This document shows, piece by piece, positions 36,357 through 45,230 of a stretch of DNA of 64,000 bases (position 1 is the stretch's first letter; every line of letters starts with the position of its first letter). The DNA is from JAVVEG01 sp041751425 (GTDB taxonomy: Bacteria > Pseudomonadota > Gammaproteobacteria > Pseudomonadales > Pseudohongiellaceae). Made by a program: the position numbers and the translations under genes. The DNA lies in the NCBI GenBank assembly GCA_041751425.1, contig JBGSXL010000029.1, positions 133,988 through 197,987 on the forward strand. Direction: 5' to 3'. Under the pieces are notes generated by a model, which saw only the letters and a list, made by a program, of their open reading frames with translations, ran no database searches and had not been told where the DNA came from.

Positions 36357-36397
36357 TAAAAAAGCTCCCTGCCAAATCTGATTTGTCAGGGAGCTTC
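36357..36397 (-). terminator. Intrinsic terminator of ompA
   Basis: Minus strand: AAGCTCCCTGACAAAT pairs with ATTTGGCAGGGAGCTT (15 of 16 positions pair) around a 3-nt loop, followed by six T. It lies about 70 bp after the ompA stop and a few bases before the ubiC ribosome site. Confidence 0.92.
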
Positions 36398-36467
36398 CAT
36401 TTACTGAAAACCATTTACTTGTCTGTACAGATCAATTGATCTGTGGGCAAGCGTCACAAACCACCAA

Positions 36468-37520
36468 CTATCTGGTTTGTGGCCTCTGCAGCGTAGCAGC
36501 GATGATGCTGACCACACGGCGGTTCTGAGCACGACCCTCTGCAGTATCGTTACTTGCTACGGGTTGTGATTCACCAAAACCGCGCGCAGTAACTCGACCT
36601 GCATCAATGCCAAACTGACTAACCAAAACCTGGCGGACTGCGTTCACACGACGCACAGACAAATCCTGATTGTATGTTGCATCGCCTACTGAGTCGGTGT
36701 GACCTTCCAGGTTAGCGGTTGTTCCTGTATTGGCGCGCAGGAAATCTGCAACACGACGAATATCAGCCAGGTATTCCTGCTTCACTACATCCTGGTCGAA
36801 GTCGAACTGTACCGCCAGTTCAATACGCTCAACCTCTTCCACCATCATCGAGCAACCACGTGCATCAACACGATGGGTTCTTGGAGTATCCGGGCAAGCA
36901 TCGCGATCATCAGGCACACCATCACCATCCTGATCACCTACAGGAGTTACAGCTGCGGGAGCTGGCGTAGGCGCAACAGTTGCGCGTGGCGCTCGGGAAG
37001 GTCCAAAGCGATATACCAGCGCTGTATCTATACCAAAATCTGTCGCGCTGTCATCAAAGCCATGGTAAGCACGAACGGCTGTACGCCATTCCAGATTATC
37101 ATTCAATTTAAGTTTCAAGCCACCACCGATATTCGCGAAAGTTTCGTCGTCGCCATCAAACTTATTATGACCAATACCCATAACGGTGAACGGAGACAAT
37201 CTGCCATTACCTATCGCATTGTTATAGGTATGGAAAAAGTCCAGACGACTCTGTACCAAATCGATATCACCTACTCTGGTATCCAGATTGAACTTGGATA
37301 TTGAGAGCTCAGAACTCCAGCTATTCGAAATATCATAACCAAACCCGAATGTGTATGCCGCGTCAGAATCAGCATTGTTACGCTTGCTGTCAAAATTGAT
37401 ACGATTACCACCGATTGTCAGGTAGTACTGGCCTTCATCCGCATACGTTTCCATTGCAGGAGCACCAGACATAACCAACGCGGCTATCAAACCAAACGCT
37501 TTAAATAAATTCTTTCCCAT
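36468..37520 (-). CDS. OmpA-family outer-membrane protein
   Basis: A 350-residue protein. After a signal peptide (AFGLIAALVMSGAPAMETYAD) an eight-strand OmpA-like barrel spans about 30-175 (YYLTIGGNRINFDS, YTFGFGYDISNSW, TDFGIDTALVYRFG). A Pro/Ala linker and a thrombospondin type 3 calcium repeat follow (DQDGDGVPDDRDACPDTP), then the peptidoglycan-binding OmpA domain (240-345: VQFDFDQDVVKQEYL, LEGHTDSVGDATYNQDLSVRR, GFGESQPVASNDT). It links outer membrane and cell wall. ATG 37520 has GAGAGGGG upstream. The gene ends at a strong terminator. Confidence 0.93.
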   Translation of the reverse strand: MGKNLFKAFGLIAALVMSGAPAMETYADEGQYYLTIGGNRINFDSKRNNADSDAAYTFGFGYDISNSWSSELSISKFNLDTRVGDIDLVQSRLDFFHTYNNAIGNGRLSPFTVMGIGHNKFDGDDETFANIGGGLKLKLNDNLEWRTAVRAYHGFDDSATDFGIDTALVYRFGPSRAPRATVAPTPAPAAVTPVGDQDGDGVPDDRDACPDTPRTHRVDARGCSMMVEEVERIELAVQFDFDQDVVKQEYLADIRRVADFLRANTGTTANLEGHTDSVGDATYNQDLSVRRVNAVRQVLVSQFGIDAGRVTARGFGESQPVASNDTAEGRAQNRRVVSIIAATLQRPQTR

Positions 37521-37831
37521 GATAATCCCCTCTCGCAAGTCAATACTATTCTGCCATTACCCATTGATATGTGGGAGTAATGATAAAACTGGCCAACATA
37601 GCCACACAATCTGAGTTCAAATGAACGCTGTGTTTTGCAGCTCAACTTCAAGCTGCGGCGGCAAGTATAGCCTAATCTTTTCTAAATATCTCTATATAAG
37701 CTGTTGAATTTTCTAGAAGGATTCAGTTTTACAGTTTTTTGATCAAAGACTGACAGGAAGCAGATTCCATTATGTCAAAGCAAGGTCAAAAGAGGACAAA
37801 AGTGTGGCCGGCAAAGCATTTGTAGAGCGCA

Positions 37832-37865
37832 ATGTCACGAAAGTGTAATATTTTACTGCTTAAAT
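37832..37865 (+). promoter_or_regulatory. PHO box and -10 element of phoB
   Basis: The 18-bp box ATGTCAC-GAAA-GTGTAAT (37832-37849) has two TGTcA/TGTaA half-sites 11 bp apart, as PhoB sites require, and is followed 10 bp later by TTAAAT (37860-37865) as -10. It ends 54 bp before the phoB start, so phoB is probably autoactivated under phosphate limitation. Confidence 0.65.
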
Positions 37866-37903
37866 GGCGGTCAATGATTATCACGCTAACGGTGCCTGAC
37901 GAT

Positions 37904-38614
37904 ATGAACGATCCTACCATTCTGATTGTTGATGACGAGTCTGCCATAAGGGATATGATTGGCATTGCTTTGGATACTGCCGGTTTTAACAGCCTCAGTG
38001 CTGAAACCGCCCATCAGGCTCATATTGCTATAGTAGATCAACATCCGGATCTGGTCCTGCTGGACTGGATGCTGCCTGGCGGCAGTGGTATCGAGCTGGC
38101 ACGTCGTCTGAAAAGGGACGAGCTCACTGCCAACATCCCTATCATCATGCTGACGGCAAAAACCAGTGAAGACAACAAGGTCCAGGGGCTTGACGTTGGC
38201 GTGGACGATTATGTCACTAAGCCGTTCTCCCCCCGTGAACTGGTGGCTCGCATAAAAGCCGTGCTGCGCAGAACGAGTGGCAATATGCAGGACAAAGTGA
38301 TTCGGGTGTTTGATCTCGAACTGGACCCATCAAGCCATCGTATTACCATCGATGAAACACCCGTTGATATGGGCCCTACCGAGTTTCGTCTGCTCAGTTT
38401 CTTTATGTTGCACCCTGAGAAAGTATTTACACGCGATCATATTCAGGATCAGGTATGGGGTGGCAATGTGTATCTGGAAGAGCGAACAGTAGATGTGCAT
38501 ATTGGTCGCCTGCGTAAAGCACTGGGCTCAGCAAGTAATTCTGGCATAGATTATTCAGGTTTGATCCAGACAGTCCGCGGAACGGGTTATCGCTTTTCCA
38601 CGAAACCTGCCTGA
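37904..38614 (+). CDS. phoB: Phosphate regulon response regulator PhoB
   Basis: A 236-residue OmpR-family regulator. The receiver domain has TILIVDDESAIRD, the phosphoacceptor Asp in LVLLDWMLPGGSG (residue about 53) and VTKPFSPREL; the winged-helix domain spans about 135-230 (MGPTEFRLLSFFMLHPEKVFTR, RTVDVHIGRLRKAL, VRGTGYRFS). Its genes pair with phoR next door and a PHO box lies upstream, which supports PhoB rather than another OmpR protein. A frame is open from 37832, but that ATG lies in the PHO box itself, so ATG 37904 is preferred. Confidence 0.92.
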   Translation: MNDPTILIVDDESAIRDMIGIALDTAGFNSLSAETAHQAHIAIVDQHPDLVLLDWMLPGGSGIELARRLKRDELTANIPIIMLTAKTSEDNKVQGLDVGVDDYVTKPFSPRELVARIKAVLRRTSGNMQDKVIRVFDLELDPSSHRITIDETPVDMGPTEFRLLSFFMLHPEKVFTRDHIQDQVWGGNVYLEERTVDVHIGRLRKALGSASNSGIDYSGLIQTVRGTGYRFSTKPA

Positions 38615-38718
38615 AATTAAGTCGACAGGTTTGGCATCCCTGTTGGAGCGCCGGTTTATTTCCGCCAACAGATTGGCTATATTGGCTTTTCCTGCTTAGA
38701 CAACCGAAGGCTCTTCCT

Positions 38719-40044
38719 TTGCTGCGTGACTGGCCAACCGTTTTCAATAGATTGATTCTGCTCATAGCCTTTTCTACCTTATTTGGCTTGTTAGTGGGCG
38801 AACTCTCGCTTGTTTTATTGATAAGTATATCTTTCTATTTATTACACACGCTCTACCAACTCCTCCGCCTCAAACAATGGCTAAATAGCGCCACATCCGC
38901 GCGCGATACACCGCCACCCGAAGCATACGGCGTCTGGGGTGATATATTCGATGATATTTATCGCATGCAGCGGCGCGAATGGCAGGCAGTTGATCATCTG
39001 AAAAGTATTGTGGACAAAGCGCAGGAATCAACGGCGGCACTGGAAATTGCGGTCATTATGATTAACAGCAAGAGCAATCTGGAATGGTGGAATCAGGCTG
39101 CTGAGAGACTTCTGGGGTTTCACCCTCGCCAGGATCAAGGACAAGCTGTTACCAATCTGATTCGTGAGCCTCGTTTTCTGGAATATTTTCAATCTAAAAA
39201 TTACAGCACACCACTGCAATTACGATCTCCGATTAATTCCAAATTGACACTGGAATTCCAGATCACCATGTTTGGTGAGGGGGAAAGGTTGATGCTGGTG
39301 CGAGACATAACGCAACTTCATAAACTGGAAATGATGCGTAAAGACTTTGTTGGCAACGTGTCACATGAACTTCGTACACCCATAACTGTCATTACCGGTT
39401 ATTTGGAAACGCTTCTCGATCAGCGCGAAAGCATTGCTGATAAATGGATAAAACCATTAGAGCAAATGTACCAACAGTCTCGCAGGATGGAGAACATCAT
39501 TCGCGATTTGCTGACACTTTCCAGTCTTGAAACCCGGTCTGCATCCAAACAACAAACGGTTATTAACCTTAACTCACTGCTGCGGGAAGTCCGCAATGAC
39601 GCCAAACAGGTTTATTCAGATAAGTCGCATGTTTTCAATATTGATATAGATGCGGAATATAATTTGAAAGGCAATTTGAATGAGCTTTACAGCGCCATAT
39701 CAAATTTAGTTTTTAATGCGGCAAAGTATACACCGGAGAAAGGCGAAATCTATCTGCACTGCTATAAGGTTAACAGCGGATTGTATATTGAAGTAAAAGA
39801 CAATGGAGTCGGGATAGAGGCACAACACATACCCCGCATAACGGAGCGCTTCTATCGTGTAGACGAAAGCCGCTCCACAGACACGGGTGGCACAGGACTG
39901 GGGCTCGCCATCGTGAAACACGTACTGGCTCGCCATGGCGCCAAACTGGATATCAGTAGCGAACCCGGCAAAGGAAGCTGTTTCAAGTGCTGCTTTCCAT
40001 TGAGTCGGGTGATATCAGATGTTGAACAAATCAATCAGATTTGA
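38719..40044 (+). CDS. phoR: Phosphate regulon sensor kinase PhoR
   Basis: A 441-residue histidine kinase. Two closely spaced hydrophobic segments lie at residues 8-50, with almost no periplasmic loop, as in PhoR. A PAS domain follows (about 95-200), then HisKA with the phosphorylated His in FVGNVSHELRTPITVITGYLE (near 214) and HATPase with NLVFNAAKYTPEKG, DNGVGIE and GGTGLGLAIVKH. It starts at TTG 38719 with GAAGG about 9 nt upstream. The lack of a sensory domain fits the model in which PhoR reads phosphate through PhoU and the Pst transporter. Its end overlaps the convergent phoU by 14 bp. Confidence 0.93.
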   Translation: MLRDWPTVFNRLILLIAFSTLFGLLVGELSLVLLISISFYLLHTLYQLLRLKQWLNSATSARDTPPPEAYGVWGDIFDDIYRMQRREWQAVDHLKSIVDKAQESTAALEIAVIMINSKSNLEWWNQAAERLLGFHPRQDQGQAVTNLIREPRFLEYFQSKNYSTPLQLRSPINSKLTLEFQITMFGEGERLMLVRDITQLHKLEMMRKDFVGNVSHELRTPITVITGYLETLLDQRESIADKWIKPLEQMYQQSRRMENIIRDLLTLSSLETRSASKQQTVINLNSLLREVRNDAKQVYSDKSHVFNIDIDAEYNLKGNLNELYSAISNLVFNAAKYTPEKGEIYLHCYKVNSGLYIEVKDNGVGIEAQHIPRITERFYRVDESRSTDTGGTGLGLAIVKHVLARHGAKLDISSEPGKGSCFKCCFPLSRVISDVEQINQI

Positions 40045-40753
40045 CTTGCTCTTCCAGACTTGAAAGACCGATATGTCGCACATCGGTTCCCAGGACCATA
40101 TACACCACATGTTCCGCAATATTCTTGGCATGATCGCCTACGCGTTCAAGTGAGCGCAACGCCCAAATAATGTTCAATACACGCGTAATACTGCGTGGAT
40201 CTTCAATCATATAAGTTATCATTTCGCGCATGGCTGTCGCATATTCCATATCGACATTTACATCTTCCTTGGCAACTTCAAGCGCAGCCTCTGCATCATA
40301 GCGGGCAAAGGCATCAAGAGACATATAGACCATTTTCCGAACACGCTCACCGATATGGCGAATCTCAACATAACCTTTCGAAGACTCGCCCTGCTCCGTA
40401 AGTTCTATCGCCAATCTGGCGATCTTGGCTGCTTCATCTCCAATGCGTTCCAGATCATTCACGGCTTTAATAATGCCAAGCACCAACCGCAGGTCACTGG
40501 CAGTGGGTTGACGTCGCGCAAGAATCCGATTGCAACTTTCATCAATATTGACTTCCATTTCATTAACCAGAGAATCATTCTCTCTGACCAACTGACCAAG
40601 GTTGCTGTCCGCAGTGATAATCGAATCAATCGCATCACTCATCTGCTTCTCAACCAGTCCACCCATTTCAAGAAGACTGCTCTTTATTTCTTCCAGTTCG
40701 ATATTGAACTGCTGTGAAATATGATGGGCATGAATGCCAGCTTCAGTTTTCAT
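40031..40753 (-). CDS. phoU: Phosphate signalling protein PhoU
   Basis: A 240-residue helical protein with two PhoU repeats (LEEIKSSLLEMGGLVEKQMSDAIDSI and the second half with YVEIRHIGERVRKMVYMSLDAF), metal-binding Glu/Asp motifs in ERIGDEAAKIA and ERVGDHAKNIAEHVVYM. It blocks PhoR-driven activation when phosphate is plentiful. It usually closes a pstSCAB operon; here it stands alone, opposite to phoR, with its own PHO-box promoter. No pst genes are within the window. Confidence 0.95.
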   Translation of the reverse strand: MKTEAGIHAHHISQQFNIELEEIKSSLLEMGGLVEKQMSDAIDSIITADSNLGQLVRENDSLVNEMEVNIDESCNRILARRQPTASDLRLVLGIIKAVNDLERIGDEAAKIARLAIELTEQGESSKGYVEIRHIGERVRKMVYMSLDAFARYDAEAALEVAKEDVNVDMEYATAMREMITYMIEDPRSITRVLNIIWALRSLERVGDHAKNIAEHVVYMVLGTDVRHIGLSSLEEQVKSD

Positions 40754-40849
40754 TCGGACAATTTCCCTAGAACAAACAGGTTTTATATGGCAAAGCGAAA
40801 GGCTTCAATTTCTGTGCAACATGTGGATCGTAATCGTATTTGGATGCCA

Positions 40850-40882
40850 ATTTAACCACATAATATGACACTAACGTGACAA
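40850..40882 (-). promoter_or_regulatory. PHO box and -10 element of phoU
   Basis: On the minus strand TTGTCAC-GTTA-GTGTCAT (40882-40865) gives two perfect TGTCA half-sites 11 bp apart; TTAAAT (40855-40850) follows 9 bp later. The phoU ATG is 97 bp further on. Architecture and the -10 sequence match the phoB box. Confidence 0.75.
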
Positions 40883-41018
40883 TTTACCATGGTCTTTCTC
40901 GCGATTCTGCAAATAAATCACAGATGCGGCCAGAAACCCAATCTCGACTTGTTGCTGGCGAAGGATAGCATATAATGAGATTGCACCCCCAACCAGGCAG
41001 CCAATAGTTGAATTTATC

Positions 41019-43220
41019 ATGAGCAGCTCTATAAAACTGAAAAGCGTCATTTCCGATCCTGAAAAGTCCAGTGCTAATCAGGAAACTTCGGCTGCCGACC
41101 TTGCCCCGGATACCAATGTCCCTGATACGGGTGACAGTGTAGATATAGACCTCAACAGTAGCGACTTGTACCTCAATCGCGAGCTCAGCTATTTGCAATT
41201 TAATATGCGGGTTCTTGATCAAGCCAGAAACACTCAACATCCTCTTTTAGAGCGCTTGATGTTTTTGTTGATTTTCAGCTCCAATCTGGATGAGTTTTAC
41301 GAAATTCGTGTATCGGGTTTAAAGAAACAGTTGCTTGGGCGCCAACGACCGGGACCTGATGGGAAATACCCGGAGCAGATACTTAAAGAGGTGAATCAGC
41401 AGGTTAAGGTTGCTCTGGAGGAACAATATCGAATTCTCAATGAAGAACTGCTTCCCTCCCTGGCAGCCGAGAACATCCATTTCCTGCATAGATATGAATG
41501 GAGTGATGAGTTAGCAAGTTGGGCGCAAGAGTATTTTCGGGATGAAATTCTCCCGGTAATCAGTCCATTGGGGCTGGATCCCGCGCATCCGTTTCCGCGC
41601 CTGGTAAATAAGAGTCTGAATTTCATTCTCTCACTGGAAGGTAAGGATGCGTTTGGCAGAGACAGTGGACTCGCTGTTGTTCCTGCGCCACGCTCTCTTC
41701 CACGCCTTATCAAAGTACCAACCCACATTCTGAGCAACGGCGATAATTTTATATTCCTGTCATCTATTATTCATGCGCACGTCAATGAATTCTTTCCGGG
41801 TATGACGGTAAAGGAATGCCACCAGTTTCGTGTTACGCGTAACTCCGACCTTGAAATGTCCAATGTAGAAGTTGAGGACGTTGCAAGCGCATTACAGGGT
41901 GAATTGCATTTACGACGTTTCGGCGCCGCCGCAAAACTCGAGGTTGGAACTGCTTGCCCGTCTGAATTGACAGATTTCCTTCTCCAGCGTTTCAACCTGA
42001 CGGAAAGTGAAATGTTTCGTCTCAATGGCCCGGTTAACCTGCAGCGATTAATGGCTTTAACCGGCATGGTCAACCGTCCTGACTTAAGTTTTCCACCATT
42101 TTCGCCAGGCATGCCCGCGGTTATGGAAGAAGGGAACAGCATGTTTGCTGCGGTAAGCAAAGAAGACCAATTATTGCTGCACCCATTCCAGTCGTTTCTG
42201 CCCGTAATATACTGGGTTCGACAAGCCGCTCAAGATCCGGCTGTACTGTCTATCAAACAAACTCTTTATAGAACCAATGAGTCCTCCGAACTGGTTGAAG
42301 CTCTCTCTGACGCGGCTCGCAATGGAAAAGAGGTGACAGTTGTCATTGAATTAAGAGCACGCTTTGATGAAAAGGAGAATATTCAGTTTGCCAGCATATT
42401 GCAGGAAGCTGGCGCGGTTGTCGTATACGGCGTCATGGGATACAAGACGCACGCGAAGATGCTTCTGATTGTCAGGCGCGAGGGTGGCAAAATTAAACGA
42501 TACGCCCACCTTGGCACCGGCAACTATCATCGCAAGAATTCGCTTCTTTACACTGATTACAGTTTGCTTACCTGCGAACCGGTGATTTGTGGCGACGTTC
42601 ATAAACTGTTCCAACAGATTACTGGCATGGGAAAACGGATAGTTCCAGATCTAATCGTCCATGCGCCTTTTAAATTACGCAAAACGCTAATCCAACAGAT
42701 TCGTAAGGAAAAGCAAGCAGCTCTGGATGGCAAGTCGGCACGAATCATTGCGAAGGTCAATGCACTCACTGAACCGGGCATTATCAAAGAGCTGTACTCA
42801 GCAGCCCGATGTGGTGTGAAGATTGATTTGATTGTCAGAGGAATATGCTGTCTTAAACCAGGCATCAAGGGTCTTTCTGATAACATCAGAGTGATATCGA
42901 TAATTGGCAGGTTTCTGGAGCATTCGCGCGTTTTCTATTTCGAGAACAGCACCCCTCAGCTGTATTGCTCCAGTGCAGATTGGATGGAGCGCAATTTATT
43001 ACATCGCATAGAGATTGCTTTTCCCATTCAGAAAAAGAAATTGGCTAACAGAATCATGGAAGAGTTGGAAATGTATCTTGTAGATCACAGACAAACATGG
43101 GAACTGCAAGCAGATGGTGAGTATCTAAAGCTGGAACCTGCCGAAGACTCTCCGAAGGACTCAGTGCAAGCTCGATTGCTGAATTCGCTTTCTACTCATG
43201 CTACGGCATCGCGAGGGTAG
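41019..43220 (+). CDS. ppk: Polyphosphate kinase 1
   Basis: A 733-residue enzyme making polyphosphate from ATP. The N domain begins near residue 48 (LYLNRELSYLQFNMRVLDQA, SNLDEFYEIRVSGLKKQ). Two phospholipase-D-like halves carry the histidines: YKTHAKMLLIVRREGGK near 478 (autophosphorylated His) and LEHSRVFYFEN near 633. HLGTGNYHRKN and SSADWMERNLLHRIE are further family blocks. About 45 non-conserved acidic residues precede the domain. Next to the PHO block and opposite to ppx, it belongs to phosphate storage; its own promoter was not recognised. The last 20 bp overlap the convergent ppx gene. Confidence 0.96.
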   Translation: MSSSIKLKSVISDPEKSSANQETSAADLAPDTNVPDTGDSVDIDLNSSDLYLNRELSYLQFNMRVLDQARNTQHPLLERLMFLLIFSSNLDEFYEIRVSGLKKQLLGRQRPGPDGKYPEQILKEVNQQVKVALEEQYRILNEELLPSLAAENIHFLHRYEWSDELASWAQEYFRDEILPVISPLGLDPAHPFPRLVNKSLNFILSLEGKDAFGRDSGLAVVPAPRSLPRLIKVPTHILSNGDNFIFLSSIIHAHVNEFFPGMTVKECHQFRVTRNSDLEMSNVEVEDVASALQGELHLRRFGAAAKLEVGTACPSELTDFLLQRFNLTESEMFRLNGPVNLQRLMALTGMVNRPDLSFPPFSPGMPAVMEEGNSMFAAVSKEDQLLLHPFQSFLPVIYWVRQAAQDPAVLSIKQTLYRTNESSELVEALSDAARNGKEVTVVIELRARFDEKENIQFASILQEAGAVVVYGVMGYKTHAKMLLIVRREGGKIKRYAHLGTGNYHRKNSLLYTDYSLLTCEPVICGDVHKLFQQITGMGKRIVPDLIVHAPFKLRKTLIQQIRKEKQAALDGKSARIIAKVNALTEPGIIKELYSAARCGVKIDLIVRGICCLKPGIKGLSDNIRVISIIGRFLEHSRVFYFENSTPQLYCSSADWMERNLLHRIEIAFPIQKKKLANRIMEELEMYLVDHRQTWELQADGEYLKLEPAEDSPKDSVQARLLNSLSTHATASRG

Positions 43221-44163
43221 TTTCTGGCAAACCTCGGTCCGCCATGTTGGAGGAAGAGCGCGAATTCTTCATCATAAAATCGAGCATGCCTTCACGCAGT
43301 GCAGTGGCACTGAAATACACAGTGTCTATGGCGTAAGTTTGCATCAGCGCGGTCAAAACAGACCAGCCTGGCATGAGCAAATCGCTCCTGTTTTCTTTCA
43401 GTCCGGGCAAGAGTTTCTTCTCCAGCACGCTTTGCACAATCAATGGCCGCATTGCCAGCAACGAATCCAGATGGATTCCTGACGAACTCAGTCCATTCTC
43501 CTGACAAACCGCTGCTAACATCTTCGCTGTACCAGATGATGCATACACGCTTTGCCAAGGGTGATTCTTCATGCTCGGGCGCACTTTTCTGAAAACCTTG
43601 CAGGCAGCATCAATTGCCAGATCAAGAGCCTTTTCTAACTCCGCTGTCGATACCATCGGCTCATTGAACCAGCAATCCCGCCAACTGACACACCCTATCG
43701 GGAGACTATGCGTGAGCAGTCGCTTGCCTTTGCGCCCAATGATCATTTCCGTACTACCACCTCCTATATCGATAACAAGGCGCGTATCGGCAGAGTCCGG
43801 CAGCACTGAGTTGACACCTGCAAACACCAGAATTGCTTCCTGAGTGCCTGTGATGACAGATATCTCAAACCCAATTTGTTTCGCTGCCTCCAGAAACTCC
43901 TCCGCATTGCGGGCGACTCTGAGGGCATTGGTCCCCAGAGCCCAGTATTGCTCTATCGGATGATTGTTTATTACGTTCTGGAAGCGCTGCAAGCATTCCA
44001 AACCTCGTTGGAAAGCCGCCGGCGATATGACTCCGCTGGCAGACAATCCCTCTCCCAGCTGCACCTTTTCGCTGAAGCGCTCAACAACCTCAACACCGTC
44101 ATCGGTTAGTCTGGCTACCAGAAGGTGAAAGCTGTTTGAACCCAAATCCAGGCATGCGTACAT
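43201..44163 (-). CDS. ppx: Exopolyphosphatase/pppGpp phosphatase (Ppx/GppA), short form
   Basis: A 320-residue member of the ASKHA fold. ACLDLGSNSFHLLVARL is the first phosphate loop and LVIDIGGGSTEMIIGRKGKRL the second, with the catalytic Glu region before it (GTQEAILVFAGV). Only the two N-terminal domains are present; E. coli Ppx is about 510 residues with extra C-terminal domains. The short form is common in other Proteobacteria and acts on polyphosphate or pppGpp. It is tail-to-tail with ppk, overlapping it by 20 bp, so it is not in the ppk operon as in E. coli. Confidence 0.92.
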   Translation of the reverse strand: MYACLDLGSNSFHLLVARLTDDGVEVVERFSEKVQLGEGLSASGVISPAAFQRGLECLQRFQNVINNHPIEQYWALGTNALRVARNAEEFLEAAKQIGFEISVITGTQEAILVFAGVNSVLPDSADTRLVIDIGGGSTEMIIGRKGKRLLTHSLPIGCVSWRDCWFNEPMVSTAELEKALDLAIDAACKVFRKVRPSMKNHPWQSVYASSGTAKMLAAVCQENGLSSSGIHLDSLLAMRPLIVQSVLEKKLLPGLKENRSDLLMPGWSVLTALMQTYAIDTVYFSATALREGMLDFMMKNSRSSSNMADRGLPETTLAMP

Positions 44164-44180
44164 CAGGAATTTACAGCCAT

Positions 44181-44645
44181 TCAGATCATTGATTGTTGAT
44201 AGTTTTCGATGCCAATTTTATTAATGAGTTCCAGTTGTGTTTCAAGCCAGTCGACATGCTCTTCTTCGCTTTTTAGTATCGCGGCCAGCAAATCCCTGCT
44301 TCCATAATCCTGCACCGACTCTGCATAAGCTATACCTTCCCTCAAGGCTGGTATAGCCAACATTTCCAAAGCAAGGTCACATTCGAGCATCTCTTTGGTA
44401 TTTTCACCAATAAGCAGTTTACCCAGATTCTGAAGATTTGGCAGCCCTTCAAGAAAGAGGATGCGCTCGACCAACTGATCGGCATGCTTCATCTCATCAA
44501 TGGATTCTTCATACTCCTTGTCAGCCAGCTTCTTAAGCCCCCAATCCTTATACATTCGCGAATGTAAAAAGTACTGGTTTATGGCAATCAGTTCATTTCC
44601 AAGGGCTTTATTGAGATGGCGTACTACTGTTGCATCTGCCTTCAT
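44181..44645 (-). CDS. bfr: Bacterioferritin
   Basis: A 154-residue iron-storage subunit, close to E. coli Bfr in length. ELIAINQYFLHSRMYKDWG and YEESIDEMKHADQLVERILFLEGLPNLQ supply the di-iron ligands and the Met (in DEMKHAD) that binds haem between two subunits; the C-terminal helix has SEEEHVDWLETQL. AGGAG precedes the ATG. It follows bfd by 160 bp on the same strand and precedes no iron gene; ppx starts 18 bp downstream. Confidence 0.97.
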   Translation of the reverse strand: MKADATVVRHLNKALGNELIAINQYFLHSRMYKDWGLKKLADKEYEESIDEMKHADQLVERILFLEGLPNLQNLGKLLIGENTKEMLECDLALEMLAIPALREGIAYAESVQDYGSRDLLAAILKSEEEHVDWLETQLELINKIGIENYQQSMI

Positions 44646-44805
44646 TTGCTACTCCTAAACGCTGGTGAAACCTGGCCCCAGATTGGGCTTTTCCACCATT
44701 ATTGTCAAGGTGAAAGCAGCAGTAAGGCATTGATCTATCGAGAATATATGAATGAGAACCAAACGCATTCACATTCATAAAGAGGGAAAGTTTTTATTTA
44801 GCAAC

Positions 44806-45000
44806 TCAGCCAGCAGCGGCATTTACAAAACTGGGAGGATTGACAAATTCACCAACGATACTGCGGGCATGACGCGTACATTTTCCGCATTCACTGGCAA
44901 CACCCAAACGCGCGCGAATCTCCGCCAGATCGTTAAAACCATCGCGGCACAAATCACGAATCTGATTGTCGGTAATCTGCCTGCAAATACAAACGTACAT
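44806..45000 (-). CDS. bfd: Bacterioferritin-associated ferredoxin
   Basis: A 64-residue protein with the four cysteines of the [2Fe-2S] cluster: MYVCICRQITDNQIRD and, 30 residues later, ECGKCTRHAR. Bfd reduces bacterioferritin to release iron when iron is scarce. It is upstream of bfr and has its own Fur-type promoter, which fits production under iron limitation. An overlapping frame at 44823-45005 lacks this pattern and is not real. Confidence 0.95.
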   Translation of the reverse strand: MYVCICRQITDNQIRDLCRDGFNDLAEIRARLGVASECGKCTRHARSIVGEFVNPPSFVNAAAG

Positions 45001-45021
45001 AACATATCCTCACTGGACGCA

Positions 45022-45051
45022 ATCTTAAATGCTAATGAGAATGATTGTCAA
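45022..45051 (-). promoter_or_regulatory. bfd promoter with Fur box
   Basis: On the minus strand TTGACA (45051-45046), an 18-bp spacer and TAAGAT (45027-45022). A Fur-like 19-bp site (GCTAATGAGAATGATTGTC on the plus strand, 45031-45049) fills the spacer and matches about 15 bases of the classic inverted-repeat consensus. Confidence 0.65.
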
Positions 45052-45084
45052 CAGCGAAAATGAATTAACGTAGATTTTTATGGA

Positions 45085-45113
45085 TTTTCAGTACTTGCTT
45101 ACTTCACTATAAT
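45085..45113 (+). promoter_or_regulatory. Promoter of the GT39 gene
   Basis: TTTTCA at 45085-45090, a 17-bp spacer and a perfect TATAAT at 45108-45113. A transcript would start near 45120, which leaves room for a start codon well before the first TTG at 45231. Confidence 0.6.
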
Positions 45114-45230
45114 TGCCGCCCACTGCTTTTTTACCCGGAGCCAGGTATCAATAATCTAATAAATATAAACAAATTTGGGGAAAACCGCCTGGCAGCATGG
45201 TTTGTTCTGGCACTCTTACTAATCCTTACA

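Noticed and set aside
36699..37304. A 201-residue open frame on the plus strand inside ompA
   Set aside because: It is antisense to a clear OmpA-family gene, has no recognisable motif or ribosome site, and is rich in Ile/Thr/Cys as expected from the complementary strand.
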